Positions 1 through 7,417 of a stretch of 17,134 nt of DNA are shown piece by piece. The DNA is taken from contig CBCXVS010000161.1 of the NCBI GenBank assembly GCA_965178525.1, positions 1 through 17,134 on the forward strand. Direction: 5' to 3'. Below the pieces are notes generated by a model. It ran no database searches, had not been told where the DNA came from, and worked only from the letters and a program-made list of their open reading frames with translations. Each line of letters begins with the position of its first letter. Position 1 is the stretch's first letter. The translations under genes were made by a program, and so were the position numbers. The stretch is from CBCXVS01 sp965178525. Its GTDB lineage: Bacteria > Tectomicrobia > Entotheonellia > Entotheonellales > Entotheonellaceae.

Positions 1-17
1 GGGAACCTGATCTTATG

Positions 18-1265
18 CTATTGAGGAACAACTCTATTATAGCCCGCAGTTTCAGGATTGCCGAAGTCCGCCACCGACGGGGGCATCATGATCATACTGG
101 TGCCGGCAAGGTCCCGCAGGGTGTGCAGCAGCTCGGGATAGAACTGCTGGGTGAGGACCTGTGCCGCATACAGCAGCCGTTTATCCGGCACAAAATACGG
201 CCCGTAGAATCGGCCATTGACCTCCATGCCCTTGACCATGCCTTCGACCATGGCGGTGTTGGCCGCCAGGTAGCCGAGCTTGCCCGACACATCCGGAATC
301 GAGAGCATGCCATGGGCTGCGGCGATTTTCCAGGCGAGACCGGTCAGGAAGCGCAATTTGACCATGAGCCGGATGTGCGCCTGATAATTTTGTAGCAGGT
401 GCGTGGGCGCATCGTAAAACTGCGCCCGGCACAAGTCCGTATCGCGGTAGACAAAGACGCGTTCCCATGGGACTTTGACGTGATCGAAATAGATCACCGC
501 ATCGTTTTCATCCAGGTGCGACGACAGCGGGTTGTCGAACTGCGAGACGGCCATGGCCTCGTACGACTTGCGCGGCAGAATGTTTACCCCTTGGGTCGCC
601 AGAGGGAGCGCCACGGAAAACGCGTAGGGCTCCTCCCCAGGATTCAGCGGCTGCCCGGTGGTCACCAGGAGTTCATCGGCGATGACCGCGCTGGTGCCGA
701 GCATCTTGGCGCCTTTGATGGTGATCCCCTCGGCGTCTTCATCACAGATGGCCGCCACCAGAAACTCGTCTTCTTGCCCGGACACGCCTTTGGAATGGTC
801 CGCCCGGGGATTGGCGATCACGTACGTGACAAATAGATCGTGATCGCGCACATACGTGAAGTAATCGTGCAGCGTCTTGGCCCGCGAGGCCCCATGGCGC
901 TCAAACAGATCGAGCCCCATGATCATGCCGCACAAACAAGACCCCACATGGTCGGGGAAGCGGCCCATCATGCCACAGGTCAGTTCCGTCCACGCGGCGA
1001 TAGCCTCCCGGCGCTGCACCAGTTCCTCGTAGGAACGCGGCAACTGCCAGAAGCGGTTGACGCGGCCGCCGCTCGTCGGCGATGCGAAGGTCATGCGCGC
1101 CACGTTTTCCGGGGCTGCCTGAAAGTCGTAGAGCCGGGCGACGGTGCGTATGGCGTTGCGGAACGCCGGGTGGTCCACGGCATTCTCAATCCGCTGCCCG
1201 TCCAAGTAGATCGTCCGCCCGTCCCGTATGCGTTCCATGTAGTCTTGGCCTGTTCTCATGCTCAT
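18..1265 (-). CDS. HpaB-family FAD-dependent monooxygenase, C-terminus probably frameshifted
   Basis: The 415-residue product matches the 4-hydroxyphenylacetate 3-monooxygenase oxygenase family, FADH2-dependent group D enzymes that need a separate flavin reductase; none is in the window. It opens with MRTGQDYMERIRDGRTIYL, and family landmarks follow in order: MGRFPDH, the TYVIANP segment, PLSSHLDENDA, VPWERVFVYRD and MMPPSVADFGNPE. Compared from memory with E. coli HpaB, the active-site Arg is kept (MGR), but the phenol-binding Tyr is His (PDH) and the His is Tyr (TYV), so the substrate probably differs. The frame stops at TAG (18-20), some 70-95 residues short of the family length. Removing one A near 35-41 (minus strand) gives GYIELFLNSIRSGS, open to the window edge, so a single-base frameshift is likely. 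Upstream GAGGAAG serves ATG 1265 or, with better spacing, ATG 1259. It is the third gene of the hyuAB operon, 85 bp after hyuB. Confidence 0.85.
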   Translation of the reverse strand: MSMRTGQDYMERIRDGRTIYLDGQRIENAVDHPAFRNAIRTVARLYDFQAAPENVARMTFASPTSGGRVNRFWQLPRSYEELVQRREAIAAWTELTCGMMGRFPDHVGSCLCGMIMGLDLFERHGASRAKTLHDYFTYVRDHDLFVTYVIANPRADHSKGVSGQEDEFLVAAICDEDAEGITIKGAKMLGTSAVIADELLVTTGQPLNPGEEPYAFSVALPLATQGVNILPRKSYEAMAVSQFDNPLSSHLDENDAVIYFDHVKVPWERVFVYRDTDLCRAQFYDAPTHLLQNYQAHIRLMVKLRFLTGLAWKIAAAHGMLSIPDVSGKLGYLAANTAMVEGMVKGMEVNGRFYGPYFVPDKRLLYAAQVLTQQFYPELLHTLRDLAGTSMIMMPPSVADFGNPETAGYNRVVPQ

Positions 1266-1350
1266 GCTTCCTCGTATCGACGAATCAGCAACCGGATTCA
1301 GGGGGATGGCAACCGTCGCCATTCCACGCTTACTCATTCTCCACAAGTTC

Positions 1351-3102
1351 TTAGGATTGCGGCAGCCGCAGGCGGCGCAGGGCTTCCGTCGCCTCCCGAT
1401 CAACCTCGAGAGCCCCGTCCTGCAAAACCACGCCATAAACGTCTCGCGCCGTCTCCCGCGAGATATAGGCGTGGCGCACGTCATGCACAACGCGCTCGAC
1501 CTCCCGCTGCAGCGGATTGCCGTAGCCACCGCCGCCCGGGGTTTCCTGGCGAATGATATGGCCCGGATGCAAACGCACATTGTCATCTTTGGTCAGATGC
1601 TCCGGGATATACGTATCCGGGCCTTGCTCGATGGAGACGCGACACCTGGCGCCATCACTCCCTTCCTGCACACCACGCGGTCCGAAGCGGCCGCGGTCGC
1701 CAATGAAGGAGGCCGTGGCCTCTCCTTGGACGAATTCGGTCTCGATAATGGCGCCAAACCCGCCCCGGTATTGCCCGGCACCACCGGATTCCTCGCGCAG
1801 GGCAAAGCGCCGAACGCGCACGGGATAGCGCTGTTCGAAGACCTCGATGGGCTGTGTTTTCGACACGCTGATCGTGCCGCAGCCATACGTCAGGCCGTCT
1901 CCCCCCTTAAAACCGCCATATCCACCGCCGTTAAACATGTACATGACGTACGGGCCGCGGTCGGGATCGTCGCCCCCAATCGTGAGGTTATTGACCGTGC
2001 CCACCACGCCGGCGGACATGTGCTCGGGCATCGCTTGGCCTAGGGCGCCCATGACCACGTCGATAATGCGCTGCGACACCTCCGCCGCGCAGCCCGCCAC
2101 CGGGCGGGGCATGGAGGCGTTGACGAAAGTGCTGGCCGGCGCGTTGATATGAATGGGACGAAAGCAGCCAGCGTTGAGCGGCACATCCGGGAAGGTGTGC
2201 TTGAGGGCAATGTAGCAGGCCGATTTGGTGGTGCCGATGACGCTGTTCATCGGGCCGCGGCAGGGCGGTGAACTGTTCGTAAAGTCCAGGGTGATCTCAT
2301 CGCCTTGGACCGTCAGCTCCAGCTCAATCCGCAACGGTTCGTTCTCCACCCCGTCGCTGTCGAGGTAATCGGTGTAGGTGTAGATGCCGTCGGGAATGTC
2401 GGCAATGCAGGCGCGCATCTGCTGTTCGGCGCGTTGGTAGAGTTCGGCAATGCAGGCGCGCACCGTATCCGGACCGTATTTATCGAGCAGATGTGTCAAG
2501 CGCCGCTCGCCCACCCGGAAAGCCGCCAGATGGGCTTCGAGATCGCCGTAGCGCTCCTCGGCCACCCGAATGTTGGCTAGAAGAATGGTGAGAATATCTT
2601 CATTCAACCTGCCGGCGTCATATAGTTTGACGGGTGGAATGCGCAACCCTTCTTGGTAGACCTCGGTGGTCTTGGTGCCAAACCCGCCGGGAACATTGCC
2701 GCCCATGTCGGGCCAGTGGCCGGTGTTGGCCATGTAGCAAAACAACTTGTCGCGGTAGTAAAAGGGCTTGACCATGCGCACATCCATGAGGTGAGTGCCG
2801 CCGGAATAGGGATCGTTGACTAAAAACACATCTTCCGGATTGACGCCCCGGCGTTTGACCTCTTGAATCACTGCTTGCGTGGTGAACTGCATGATGCCGA
2901 TAAAAATGGGCAGCCCCGTGAATCCCTGTACAATGACGTCGCCACTCTGCGCATCGTAAAAGCCATTGGCGCGGTCATGCCCTTCCGAGATCGTGGGCGA
3001 AAACGCCGCCCGCTTCAGCGTCAGGTCCATCTCCTCGGCGATCTGTTCCAAACCGCCTTTCACAACGGCCAACGTGATGGGGTCAAGTTGTGCGGTAGAC
3101 AT
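1351..3102 (-). CDS. hyuB: hydantoinase/oxoprolinase subunit B (HyuB family)
   Basis: The 583-residue product has the full length of the HyuB/oxoprolinase B family. The subunit works with HyuA in ATP-dependent opening of cyclic amides (hydantoin, oxoproline) or, in relatives, carboxylation of ketones. Landmarks are the N-terminal DPITLAVVKGGLEQIAEEM, SEGHDRANGFYD (about 39-50), VNDPYSGGTHLMDV (about 95-108) and the C-terminal ETPGGGGYGNP (about 520-530). After the glycine-rich motif there is a tail of some 55 residues, within the family's range. ATG 3102 is preferred because AGAGGTG lies 9 nt upstream; a GTG at 3114 would add four residues. It starts 16 nt after the hyuA stop, so the two are clearly cotranscribed and probably form one complex. 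Nothing in the sequence fixes the substrate. No disruption is visible. Confidence 0.93.
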   Translation of the reverse strand: MSTAQLDPITLAVVKGGLEQIAEEMDLTLKRAAFSPTISEGHDRANGFYDAQSGDVIVQGFTGLPIFIGIMQFTTQAVIQEVKRRGVNPEDVFLVNDPYSGGTHLMDVRMVKPFYYRDKLFCYMANTGHWPDMGGNVPGGFGTKTTEVYQEGLRIPPVKLYDAGRLNEDILTILLANIRVAEERYGDLEAHLAAFRVGERRLTHLLDKYGPDTVRACIAELYQRAEQQMRACIADIPDGIYTYTDYLDSDGVENEPLRIELELTVQGDEITLDFTNSSPPCRGPMNSVIGTTKSACYIALKHTFPDVPLNAGCFRPIHINAPASTFVNASMPRPVAGCAAEVSQRIIDVVMGALGQAMPEHMSAGVVGTVNNLTIGGDDPDRGPYVMYMFNGGGYGGFKGGDGLTYGCGTISVSKTQPIEVFEQRYPVRVRRFALREESGGAGQYRGGFGAIIETEFVQGEATASFIGDRGRFGPRGVQEGSDGARCRVSIEQGPDTYIPEHLTKDDNVRLHPGHIIRQETPGGGGYGNPLQREVERVVHDVRHAYISRETARDVYGVVLQDGALEVDREATEALRRLRLPQS

Positions 3103-3118
3103 GGTTCGTGGCACCTCT

Positions 3119-5158
3119 TCAACGCGTCACTTCCGTGAGAATGAGATTGCTATCGCGGTCAACGTAAAGGGTCATGTCGGGTTCGACCAGCGTCGTGGTA
3201 TCCGCTTGCTCAATCACCGCCGGGCCGGCAAACGTTTTCCCAAGCGGCAAGCGGTCGCGCTGGTAGACGGGAGAGGCGATCATCTCGCCGCGCATGTAAA
3301 CGGAACGTGTTCCCCGCTGGGCGGCCGGCAACGATGCCGCGGTGCCGGCCGTATCCGGCGCCAGCGGCGGTGTCGGACGCACGCCAATGACCGTGGTGCG
3401 GATGGTATTGACCTTGATGGGACGATGGCCCAGGGTATCGCCATATTGCGTGTGATAACTCGTCTCAAAGGCCGTGATGAGGTCATCGCGGCTCAGCGTA
3501 GCTGAAGGCAGTGGTGTGCGCACTTCGTGAATTTGCCCGTCGTAGGCCATATCGGCCTGGAACAGCGCCTCCACCCGCTCGATGCGAATCCCCTCTTCCC
3601 GCAGCAGGTCTTGACCGGCCTCGAATTGCTGCTGAAACAGGGCGTGCAGGGCCGGCATATCCAGGTCTTCCACCCGCCGGTTGATGGTCTGGACCAAATC
3701 GTGCCGCGCATCGGCCATGATGCAGCCCAAAGCCGAAGTCAGGCCCGGATAAACCGGCACGATCACCTTGCTGAGCGCCAGCTCCCGCAAGAGCGCCCCG
3801 GCATGCAGGGGACCACCGCCGCCGAAGGCGACCAGGACGAAATCGCGCGGGTCATGGCCGCGCTCGACGGAGATCATGCGAATACTCCCGGCCATCTTGG
3901 CATCGGCGACCTCGACAATGGCGTTGGCGGCTGCTATCGGCGAGAGGTTGAGTGGGATGCCAATGTGATCTCGGATGGCCTGCTCGGCGCGCCCGGCATC
4001 GAGACGCCACTCCTGGTTCTGCCCCAACGGAGCGTCGGCATTGATCCGGCCCAGGAGGAGATTGGCGTCGGTCACGGTCGGCAACGCCCCGCCCAGACCG
4101 TAACAGGCCGGGCCGGGATCGGCGCCCGCGCTCTGAGGCCCGACCTGCAGCAGGCCGCCGCGATCGATCCAGGCCATACTGCCGCCACCCGCGCCAATCG
4201 TCGTGATGTCGAGCATGGGAACCCGAATCGGAATGCCATATCCCAAATCAATTTCGCTGGTGGTCGCCGGCTGTCCCTCCGCTACCAGCGCCATGTCAAG
4301 ACTGGTCCCCCCCATGTCGCACGTAATGACATTGCGATACCCGGCGCGGTCGGCAATGGCCTTGGCCGCGATCACCCCGGCGGCCGGGCCGGAGAGAACG
4401 GTGTTGACCGAAAACCGGCGCGACACTTCCAGCGACATGACGCCGCCGTTGGACTGGATGAGCAGAATGTCGCGGTGGTAGCCTTTGGCCTGCAGCTGCT
4501 CGGCGAGCGCGCGCAAGTAACGATCGATCAAAGGCTGCACGTAGGCGCTGGCCGCCGCCGTGCTGGTGCGTTCGAATTCCCGGAATTCCGGCAGCACTTC
4601 CGAGCCCAGAACGATATAGGGATTGGGCCAGACGCGTTCGAGCACCTGGCGCGTGCGCTGCTCATTGGCCGGATTGGCATAGGCGTGGAGGTAGCTCACC
4701 ACCACGGCCTCGACGCCCTTGTCGAGCAGCTCACGGGCTTTGGCTTCGATCTCGTGCTCGTCAATGGGCTGCAGAATCCGCCCTTGGTAATCGCTGCGCT
4801 CCGTCACATCCAGGCGCTTATCCCGCGCAATGAGCGGCTCGAACTGCCCTTTTAAGCCATAGGTATCCGGCCGGTCGCGCCGGCGCAGTTCGAGCACATC
4901 GCGAAACCCGGCGGTGGCCAACAGGCCACACACCGCGCCGCGCCGCTCCAACACGGCATTGGTCGCCACCGTGGTGCCGTGCACGATGATTTGTATCGAC
5001 GCCAGTGAGACGCCTAAGGCGGCGAGTCCGTGGAGTAGTCCCTGAGATTGATCCGCCGGGGTGGAGGGGACTTTAGATGTCGTCACCGCACCGCTCGCTT
5101 CATCGAGCAGAACGAGATCTGTAAACGTGCCCCCGACATCGATGCCGACAATGCGCAT
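3119..5158 (-). CDS. hyuA: hydantoinase/oxoprolinase subunit A (HyuA family), ATP-dependent
   Basis: The 679-residue product is a full-length HyuA/oxoprolinase A protein of the ASKHA (actin/sugar kinase/Hsp70) ATPase fold. The phosphate-binding strand GIDVGGTFTDLVLLDE is at residues 5-20. Then come VHGTTVATNAVLERRGA (about 59-75), ELRRRDRPDTYGL, SGPAAGVIAAKAI, the second phosphate loop CDMGGTSLDMAL, and the family block GAGGGSMAW...GPQSAGADPGPACYG. HyuA activates the substrate amide or carbonyl with ATP and acts with HyuB. ATG 5158 has AGGAAGG 7 nt upstream. It is the first gene of the operon. Its upstream region carries the bipartite motif at 5214-5246, which recurs before the amidase, so it is probably controlled by the same factor. 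Relatives include acetone carboxylase beta, N-methylhydantoinase and caprolactamase subunits; these cannot be told apart from motifs alone. Confidence 0.94.
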   Translation of the reverse strand: MRIVGIDVGGTFTDLVLLDEASGAVTTSKVPSTPADQSQGLLHGLAALGVSLASIQIIVHGTTVATNAVLERRGAVCGLLATAGFRDVLELRRRDRPDTYGLKGQFEPLIARDKRLDVTERSDYQGRILQPIDEHEIEAKARELLDKGVEAVVVSYLHAYANPANEQRTRQVLERVWPNPYIVLGSEVLPEFREFERTSTAAASAYVQPLIDRYLRALAEQLQAKGYHRDILLIQSNGGVMSLEVSRRFSVNTVLSGPAAGVIAAKAIADRAGYRNVITCDMGGTSLDMALVAEGQPATTSEIDLGYGIPIRVPMLDITTIGAGGGSMAWIDRGGLLQVGPQSAGADPGPACYGLGGALPTVTDANLLLGRINADAPLGQNQEWRLDAGRAEQAIRDHIGIPLNLSPIAAANAIVEVADAKMAGSIRMISVERGHDPRDFVLVAFGGGGPLHAGALLRELALSKVIVPVYPGLTSALGCIMADARHDLVQTINRRVEDLDMPALHALFQQQFEAGQDLLREEGIRIERVEALFQADMAYDGQIHEVRTPLPSATLSRDDLITAFETSYHTQYGDTLGHRPIKVNTIRTTVIGVRPTPPLAPDTAGTAASLPAAQRGTRSVYMRGEMIASPVYQRDRLPLGKTFAGPAVIEQADTTTLVEPDMTLYVDRDSNLILTEVTR

Positions 5159-5185
5159 ATGGGTGCCTTCCTGGTGTCATCAATT

Positions 5186-5305
5186 GCAAGATGGGCCGCA
5201 TGACGTGTGCACACTATAGCAAACTGTTGCGAATTATGCATAATAGCGGCTATCCGCCTGGGAGACGACGAACCCGAGAGAACTCACACCTTGGCAGCTT
5301 CGGTG
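5186..5305. repeat. hyuA control region, copy A of a degenerate direct repeat
   Basis: This segment immediately upstream of hyuA recurs in diverged form at 5681-5789. Positions 5186-5216 match 5681-5711 at 25 of 31 bases. Positions 5247-5305 match 5731-5789 ungapped at about 42 of 59, both ending in GCAGCTTCGGTG. The middle of copy B is 11 bp shorter. Uma2 homology starts directly after copy A, at 5306, so the two copies bracket the Uma2 remnant. Confidence 0.6.
5214..5246. promoter_or_regulatory. bipartite control motif upstream of hyuA (shared with amidase)
   Basis: CTATAGCAAA (5214-5223) and TGCATAATAG (5237-5246) are separated by exactly 13 bp. The same two 10-mers with the same 13-bp gap occur at 13282-13314 between the NIPSNAP gene and the amidase. 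Both sites are preceded by GTGCAC-type sequence; here it is the palindrome GTGTGCACAC (5205-5214). The inner 13 bp match loosely (GT, G and AAT positions). The site lies 56 bp before the hyuA ATG. It contains -10-like hexamers on both strands (TATAGT minus, CATAAT plus) but no convincing -35. It could be an operator, a bidirectional promoter, or both. Confidence 0.55.
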
Positions 5306-5656
5306 TACTATATTCAGAATGAAGCTCGTATCCGAGGGAAAAACGCGATTGACTTGACGATTGATCCGCCACCCGATTTGGTGATCGAGATTGACATTAC
5401 CAGCGGGTCGCTTGAGAAATTCCCCATCTATGCGGCCGTTGGGGTTCCGGAAATCTGGCGATATGATGGGCAGCAGTTTCGCATACACCGGCTGACCCAC
5501 GCCGGTTATATCGAGGCCGAGACGAGTTCTGTTTTGCCACTGCTGACCCGTTCCGTTATCGTGCGGATTCTCAACGATAGCAAAACGTTGAGCAGCACGG
5601 CACTCATATGCGCCTTTCGTGAGCGCATTCGAGCATTAGGCAGGCCGGGCGCATAG
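5306..5656 (+). pseudogene. Uma2-family endonuclease, 5'-truncated remnant
   Basis: From 5306 the plus strand encodes YYIQNEARIRGKNAIDL, then PPPDLVIEIDITS, LEKFPIYAAVGVPEIWRYDG and a hydrophobic tail. This is the C-terminal half of the Uma2 (DUF820) family, which has a PD-(D/E)xK nuclease-like fold. The D/E-x-D residues of PPDLVIEID and the following Lys (LEKFPIY) are present. About 90 residues of the family's N-terminus are absent. The in-frame sequence upstream, back to ATG 5207, belongs to the hyuA control region and is not Uma2-like. The homology begins exactly where repeat copy A ends, which marks a recombination junction. It is probably not functional. A second, shorter Uma2 remnant lies at 7071-7125. 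Confidence 0.75.
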
Positions 5657-5680
5657 CCTTCATCATCTGCGCTCACGCTT

Positions 5681-5789
5681 GGAAGATAGGCTGCATGACG
5701 TTTGAGCACTACGAAAAGCGTGTATCATGACGGCTAGGCACCTGGTGTACGACGGACCCGAGTTTGTCCGCTCCATAGCAGCTTCGGTG
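5681..5789. repeat. degenerate direct repeat copy B of the hyuA control region
   Basis: This is the partner of 5186-5305. It contains GCATGACGT, GAGCACTA, a degraded TGTATCATGACGGCTA in place of TGCATAATAGCGGCTA, and the shared end GCAGCTTCGGTG (5778-5789). The distance between the two halves of the bipartite motif is 11 bp shorter, about one helical turn, and the left half is lost, so this copy is probably no longer a working site. No gene starts close after it on either strand. Confidence 0.5.
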
Positions 5790-5838
5790 CAGTAGCAAAT
5801 TGCCTTTGGCGATTTGTAGACGCAAGAAGAAGGACAAT

Positions 5839-6243
5839 TTATCGAGTAGATGTGGGAGGGTACTGACGGAGCGATAAGCCATCTATGAAGCGATAATCCC
5901 TTTGGTTCTTGGCAACTAACGGCATCTGCAAGGTCAGGGCTGTCGCTGTGATCAGAGAATCCGGGATCAGTAGTCCATGGCTAAGGCGATATTGGCGCAG
6001 CAACGCCAGACTCTGCCCACCGATAGCTTCACTCAAGCTTACAACCACAAATCGTTCCAAAAACTGCTCCAACTTTCCAAGCTCGTCTTTGTTGCGGCAA
6101 CCCACAATGAGCTCCATTTGCGTCACGATACTGATACTTAAACTGGATAGACGCTCTTCTGCTTCCAGATATACAACGGCTTCTGAGACGTCACGCAAGG
6201 CATCGATCACAACATCCGTATCAAACAGAGTAAGCTCTGCCAC
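5839..6243 (-). CDS. vapC: PIN-domain toxin (VapC family), module 1
   Basis: The 134-residue product is a PIN-domain ribonuclease toxin of a type II toxin-antitoxin system. The expected acidic residues are present: D8 (LFDTDVVID), E44 (TQMELIVG), D95 (LIPDSLITATAL) and the final N/D pair (AKNQRDYRF, D116). GTG 6243 is chosen as the start because it overlaps the antitoxin's TAG stop by one base (TAGTG), the usual coupled arrangement, and places FDTD close to the N-terminus. An in-frame extension to ATG 6315 would run through the antitoxin gene and is not PIN-like. It stops with TAA. The module is complete and probably acts by cleaving RNA when the antitoxin is lost. Confidence 0.88.
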   Translation of the reverse strand: MAELTLFDTDVVIDALRDVSEAVVYLEAEERLSSLSISIVTQMELIVGCRNKDELGKLEQFLERFVVVSLSEAIGGQSLALLRQYRLSHGLLIPDSLITATALTLQMPLVAKNQRDYRFIDGLSLRQYPPTSTR

Positions 6244-6446
6244 TATTGCCACTCGCGCTCTCGCCGATAGCGAATCCAAGCGGTACTGTCTTGCATCTCG
6301 TCGCGGTCTTTCCACATTCCAATAGCAGGTTCTTCAGACAGCCTGCACGTCCTGGCGCGCGCACGTAATATTTCTTGAGCTTTGACAATAAACGCTTTGA
6401 TGTCTTCGTCAGGCAACGTCTCTAGAACACTCAGAATGTCTTCCAT
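6243..6446 (-). CDS. antitoxin of PIN module 1
   Basis: This is a 67-residue protein, MEDILSVLETLPDEDIKAF..., ending with a basic, tryptophan-containing segment (IGMWKDRDEM, AWIRYRREREW). Small proteins of this kind, with a GMW-(A/K)DR-x-DM signature, are commonly found directly before VapC genes as antitoxins. ATG 6446 has AAAAGGA about 7 nt upstream. A longer frame to 6542 has no supporting ribosome site. Its TAG stop overlaps the toxin GTG by one base. No recognisable AbrB or ribbon-helix-helix domain is seen, so the DNA-binding mode is unclear. The C-terminal part presumably wraps the toxin active site. Confidence 0.75.
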   Translation of the reverse strand: MEDILSVLETLPDEDIKAFIVKAQEILRARARTCRLSEEPAIGMWKDRDEMQDSTAWIRYRREREWQ

Positions 6447-6777
6447 CACCCGGTCCTTTTGGTAGTGGCATGGCGCTGTCCGCTCGTCGAGCCAAGCGTT
6501 TGCTTCCAGCGGGCCGGCCGTGCCAAACCCCTCGACAACCACTCATCAACTGCACACTCGTCAACTGCAGTGATAGGATGCATAGAATGCACCCTACGAT
6601 TAGGAAGCTGGTGAGAAACTTCTGTCAACAGGCACTCGTATCAAGCGCGTGAGTTGGTGTCTTTGCTTATTGTGACGGTCTGCGAGTGAGGCGTCCAGAG
6701 CGATTTTACCAATGGGCCTTCCGAACCGTCATTTTGAGGCCTGAAGAGAAGCGTTCAGCAGAGGATACCATTCCGGA
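6447..6777. other. intergenic stretch without a supported gene
   Basis: About 330 bp between the start of antitoxin 1 and the MFS remnant. I see no credible coding sequence on either strand, only the small palindrome at 6574-6596. The stretch may be older decayed sequence. Confidence 0.5.
6574..6596. repeat. small palindrome, 10-bp arms
   Basis: TAGGATGCAT, a 3-nt spacer and ATGCACCCTA form an inverted repeat with one mismatch in ten. It has no T-tract, so it is unlikely to be a terminator. It resembles the short palindromes ending in GCACCCTA that are scattered in many genomes, but only this copy is in the window. Confidence 0.4.
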
Positions 6778-6972
6778 GACCCAATACCTTGTTTTCTCTC
6801 GGCATCTATTCCTAGCGAGTTCGCGGACGCGTGACAAGACCTATGGCCACGGCAACCGCCAACACGCCTGCGGTTAGCAAAAAGCCCGTTCCCGCCCCAT
6901 ACCCATTGACCAGAACTGACACGATGGGCATCAAAGCAGCCTGCACGAGACGTCCCAACAGGCTGCGCCAAC
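6778..6972 (-). pseudogene. C-terminal remnant of a second MFS transporter gene
   Basis: Positions 6808-6972 match 7853-8017, the 3' end of the intact MFS gene, without gaps and with about 14 differences in 165 (near 91%). The minus-strand reading is intact over this stretch (LLGRLVQAALMPIVSVL, NGYGAGTGFLLTAGVLAVAVAIGLVTRPRTR) and ends at the same TAG. Weaker similarity continues beyond the stop to about 6778, matching the sequence just after the PIN toxin 2 gene. Homology ends abruptly at 6973 and no start is present. It is most easily read as what is left of a tandem paralog after most of that gene was replaced by the Uma2 fragment and PIN module 2. Confidence 0.85.
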
Positions 6973-7070
6973 GACTCTGACTCCTTTGATTTTACTTGGA
7001 AAATCTTCGCGTCTCCTGTACCCTTCGAGAAGGCGTTGCCATCTATCCCATGCATTGGAAGACCCGGTAT

Positions 7071-7125
7071 AAAACCCAATTGACTTGGCGATTGATTCGC
7101 CACCCAATTGGGTCATCGAGTACGC
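7071..7125 (+). pseudogene. Uma2 remnant 2 (short)
   Basis: Positions 7071-7120 match 5340-5389, inside Uma2 remnant 1, at about 43 of 50 bases. The plus-strand reading PIDLAIDSPPNWVIEYA parallels AIDLTIDPPPDLVIEID. Nothing Uma2-like is clear outside this core. It ends about 40 bp before the antitoxin 2 start and may now be part of that module's promoter region. Confidence 0.65.
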
Positions 7126-7162
7126 TGTAAGTATGAAAATCCGCAAATCGTTGGAGACTCCT

Positions 7163-7417
7163 ATGCGGGAAAATTTGGTCGTATCCAGCCGTGGACAGGT
7201 CACGCTGCCGGTCAAAATGCGTCAACTATTAGGCATTAAACCAGGGAGCGTGGTCACCGTAGAAGTTAGAAATGGCGAGCTGGTATTGCATCCGGCGGCG
7301 GTGGCGGAAATTGCAGTCTACTCAGATGAACAGATCGCTCAATGGGATCGAGAGGATCGTCTGGATGATACGGAGCGCGCGACTATTCGCGACCGCTTGG
7401 GAACGACCACATCGTGA
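7163..7417 (+). CDS. AbrB/SpoVT-type antitoxin of PIN module 2
   Basis: This 84-residue protein has an N-terminal AbrB/MazE/SpoVT swapped-hairpin DNA-binding domain (residues about 3-45: LVVSSRGQVTLPVKMRQLLGI, then GSVVTVEVRNGELVL). An acidic C-terminal tail (SDEQIAQWDREDRLDDTER) is suited to neutralising the toxin. ATG 7163 has GGAG 7 nt upstream. An in-frame extension to 7085 runs back into Uma2 remnant 2 and is rejected. Its TGA overlaps the toxin start by 4 nt (GTGA). It probably autorepresses the module through the AbrB domain. Confidence 0.9.
   Translation: MRENLVVSSRGQVTLPVKMRQLLGIKPGSVVTVEVRNGELVLHPAAVAEIAVYSDEQIAQWDREDRLDDTERATIRDRLGTTTS

Noticed and set aside
1291..1330. Hairpin ATGGC/GCCAT between hyuB and hpaB
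   Set aside because: The stem is only five pairs without a T-tract, so it does not support a terminator or riboswitch.
840..1556. Long plus-strand frames opposite hpaB and hyuB (840-1556, 1258-2043)
   Set aside because: Shadow frames of real minus-strand genes, without family motifs.
3527..4855. A 442-codon open frame antisense to hyuA
   Set aside because: It lies opposite a well-supported HyuA gene, is rich in Arg, His, Gly and Asp as GC-rich shadows are, and has no recognisable domain.
6243..6315. Start of PIN toxin 1 at ATG 6315
   Set aside because: This extension runs through the antitoxin gene in another frame and is not PIN-like; GTG 6243 fits the TAGTG coupling.
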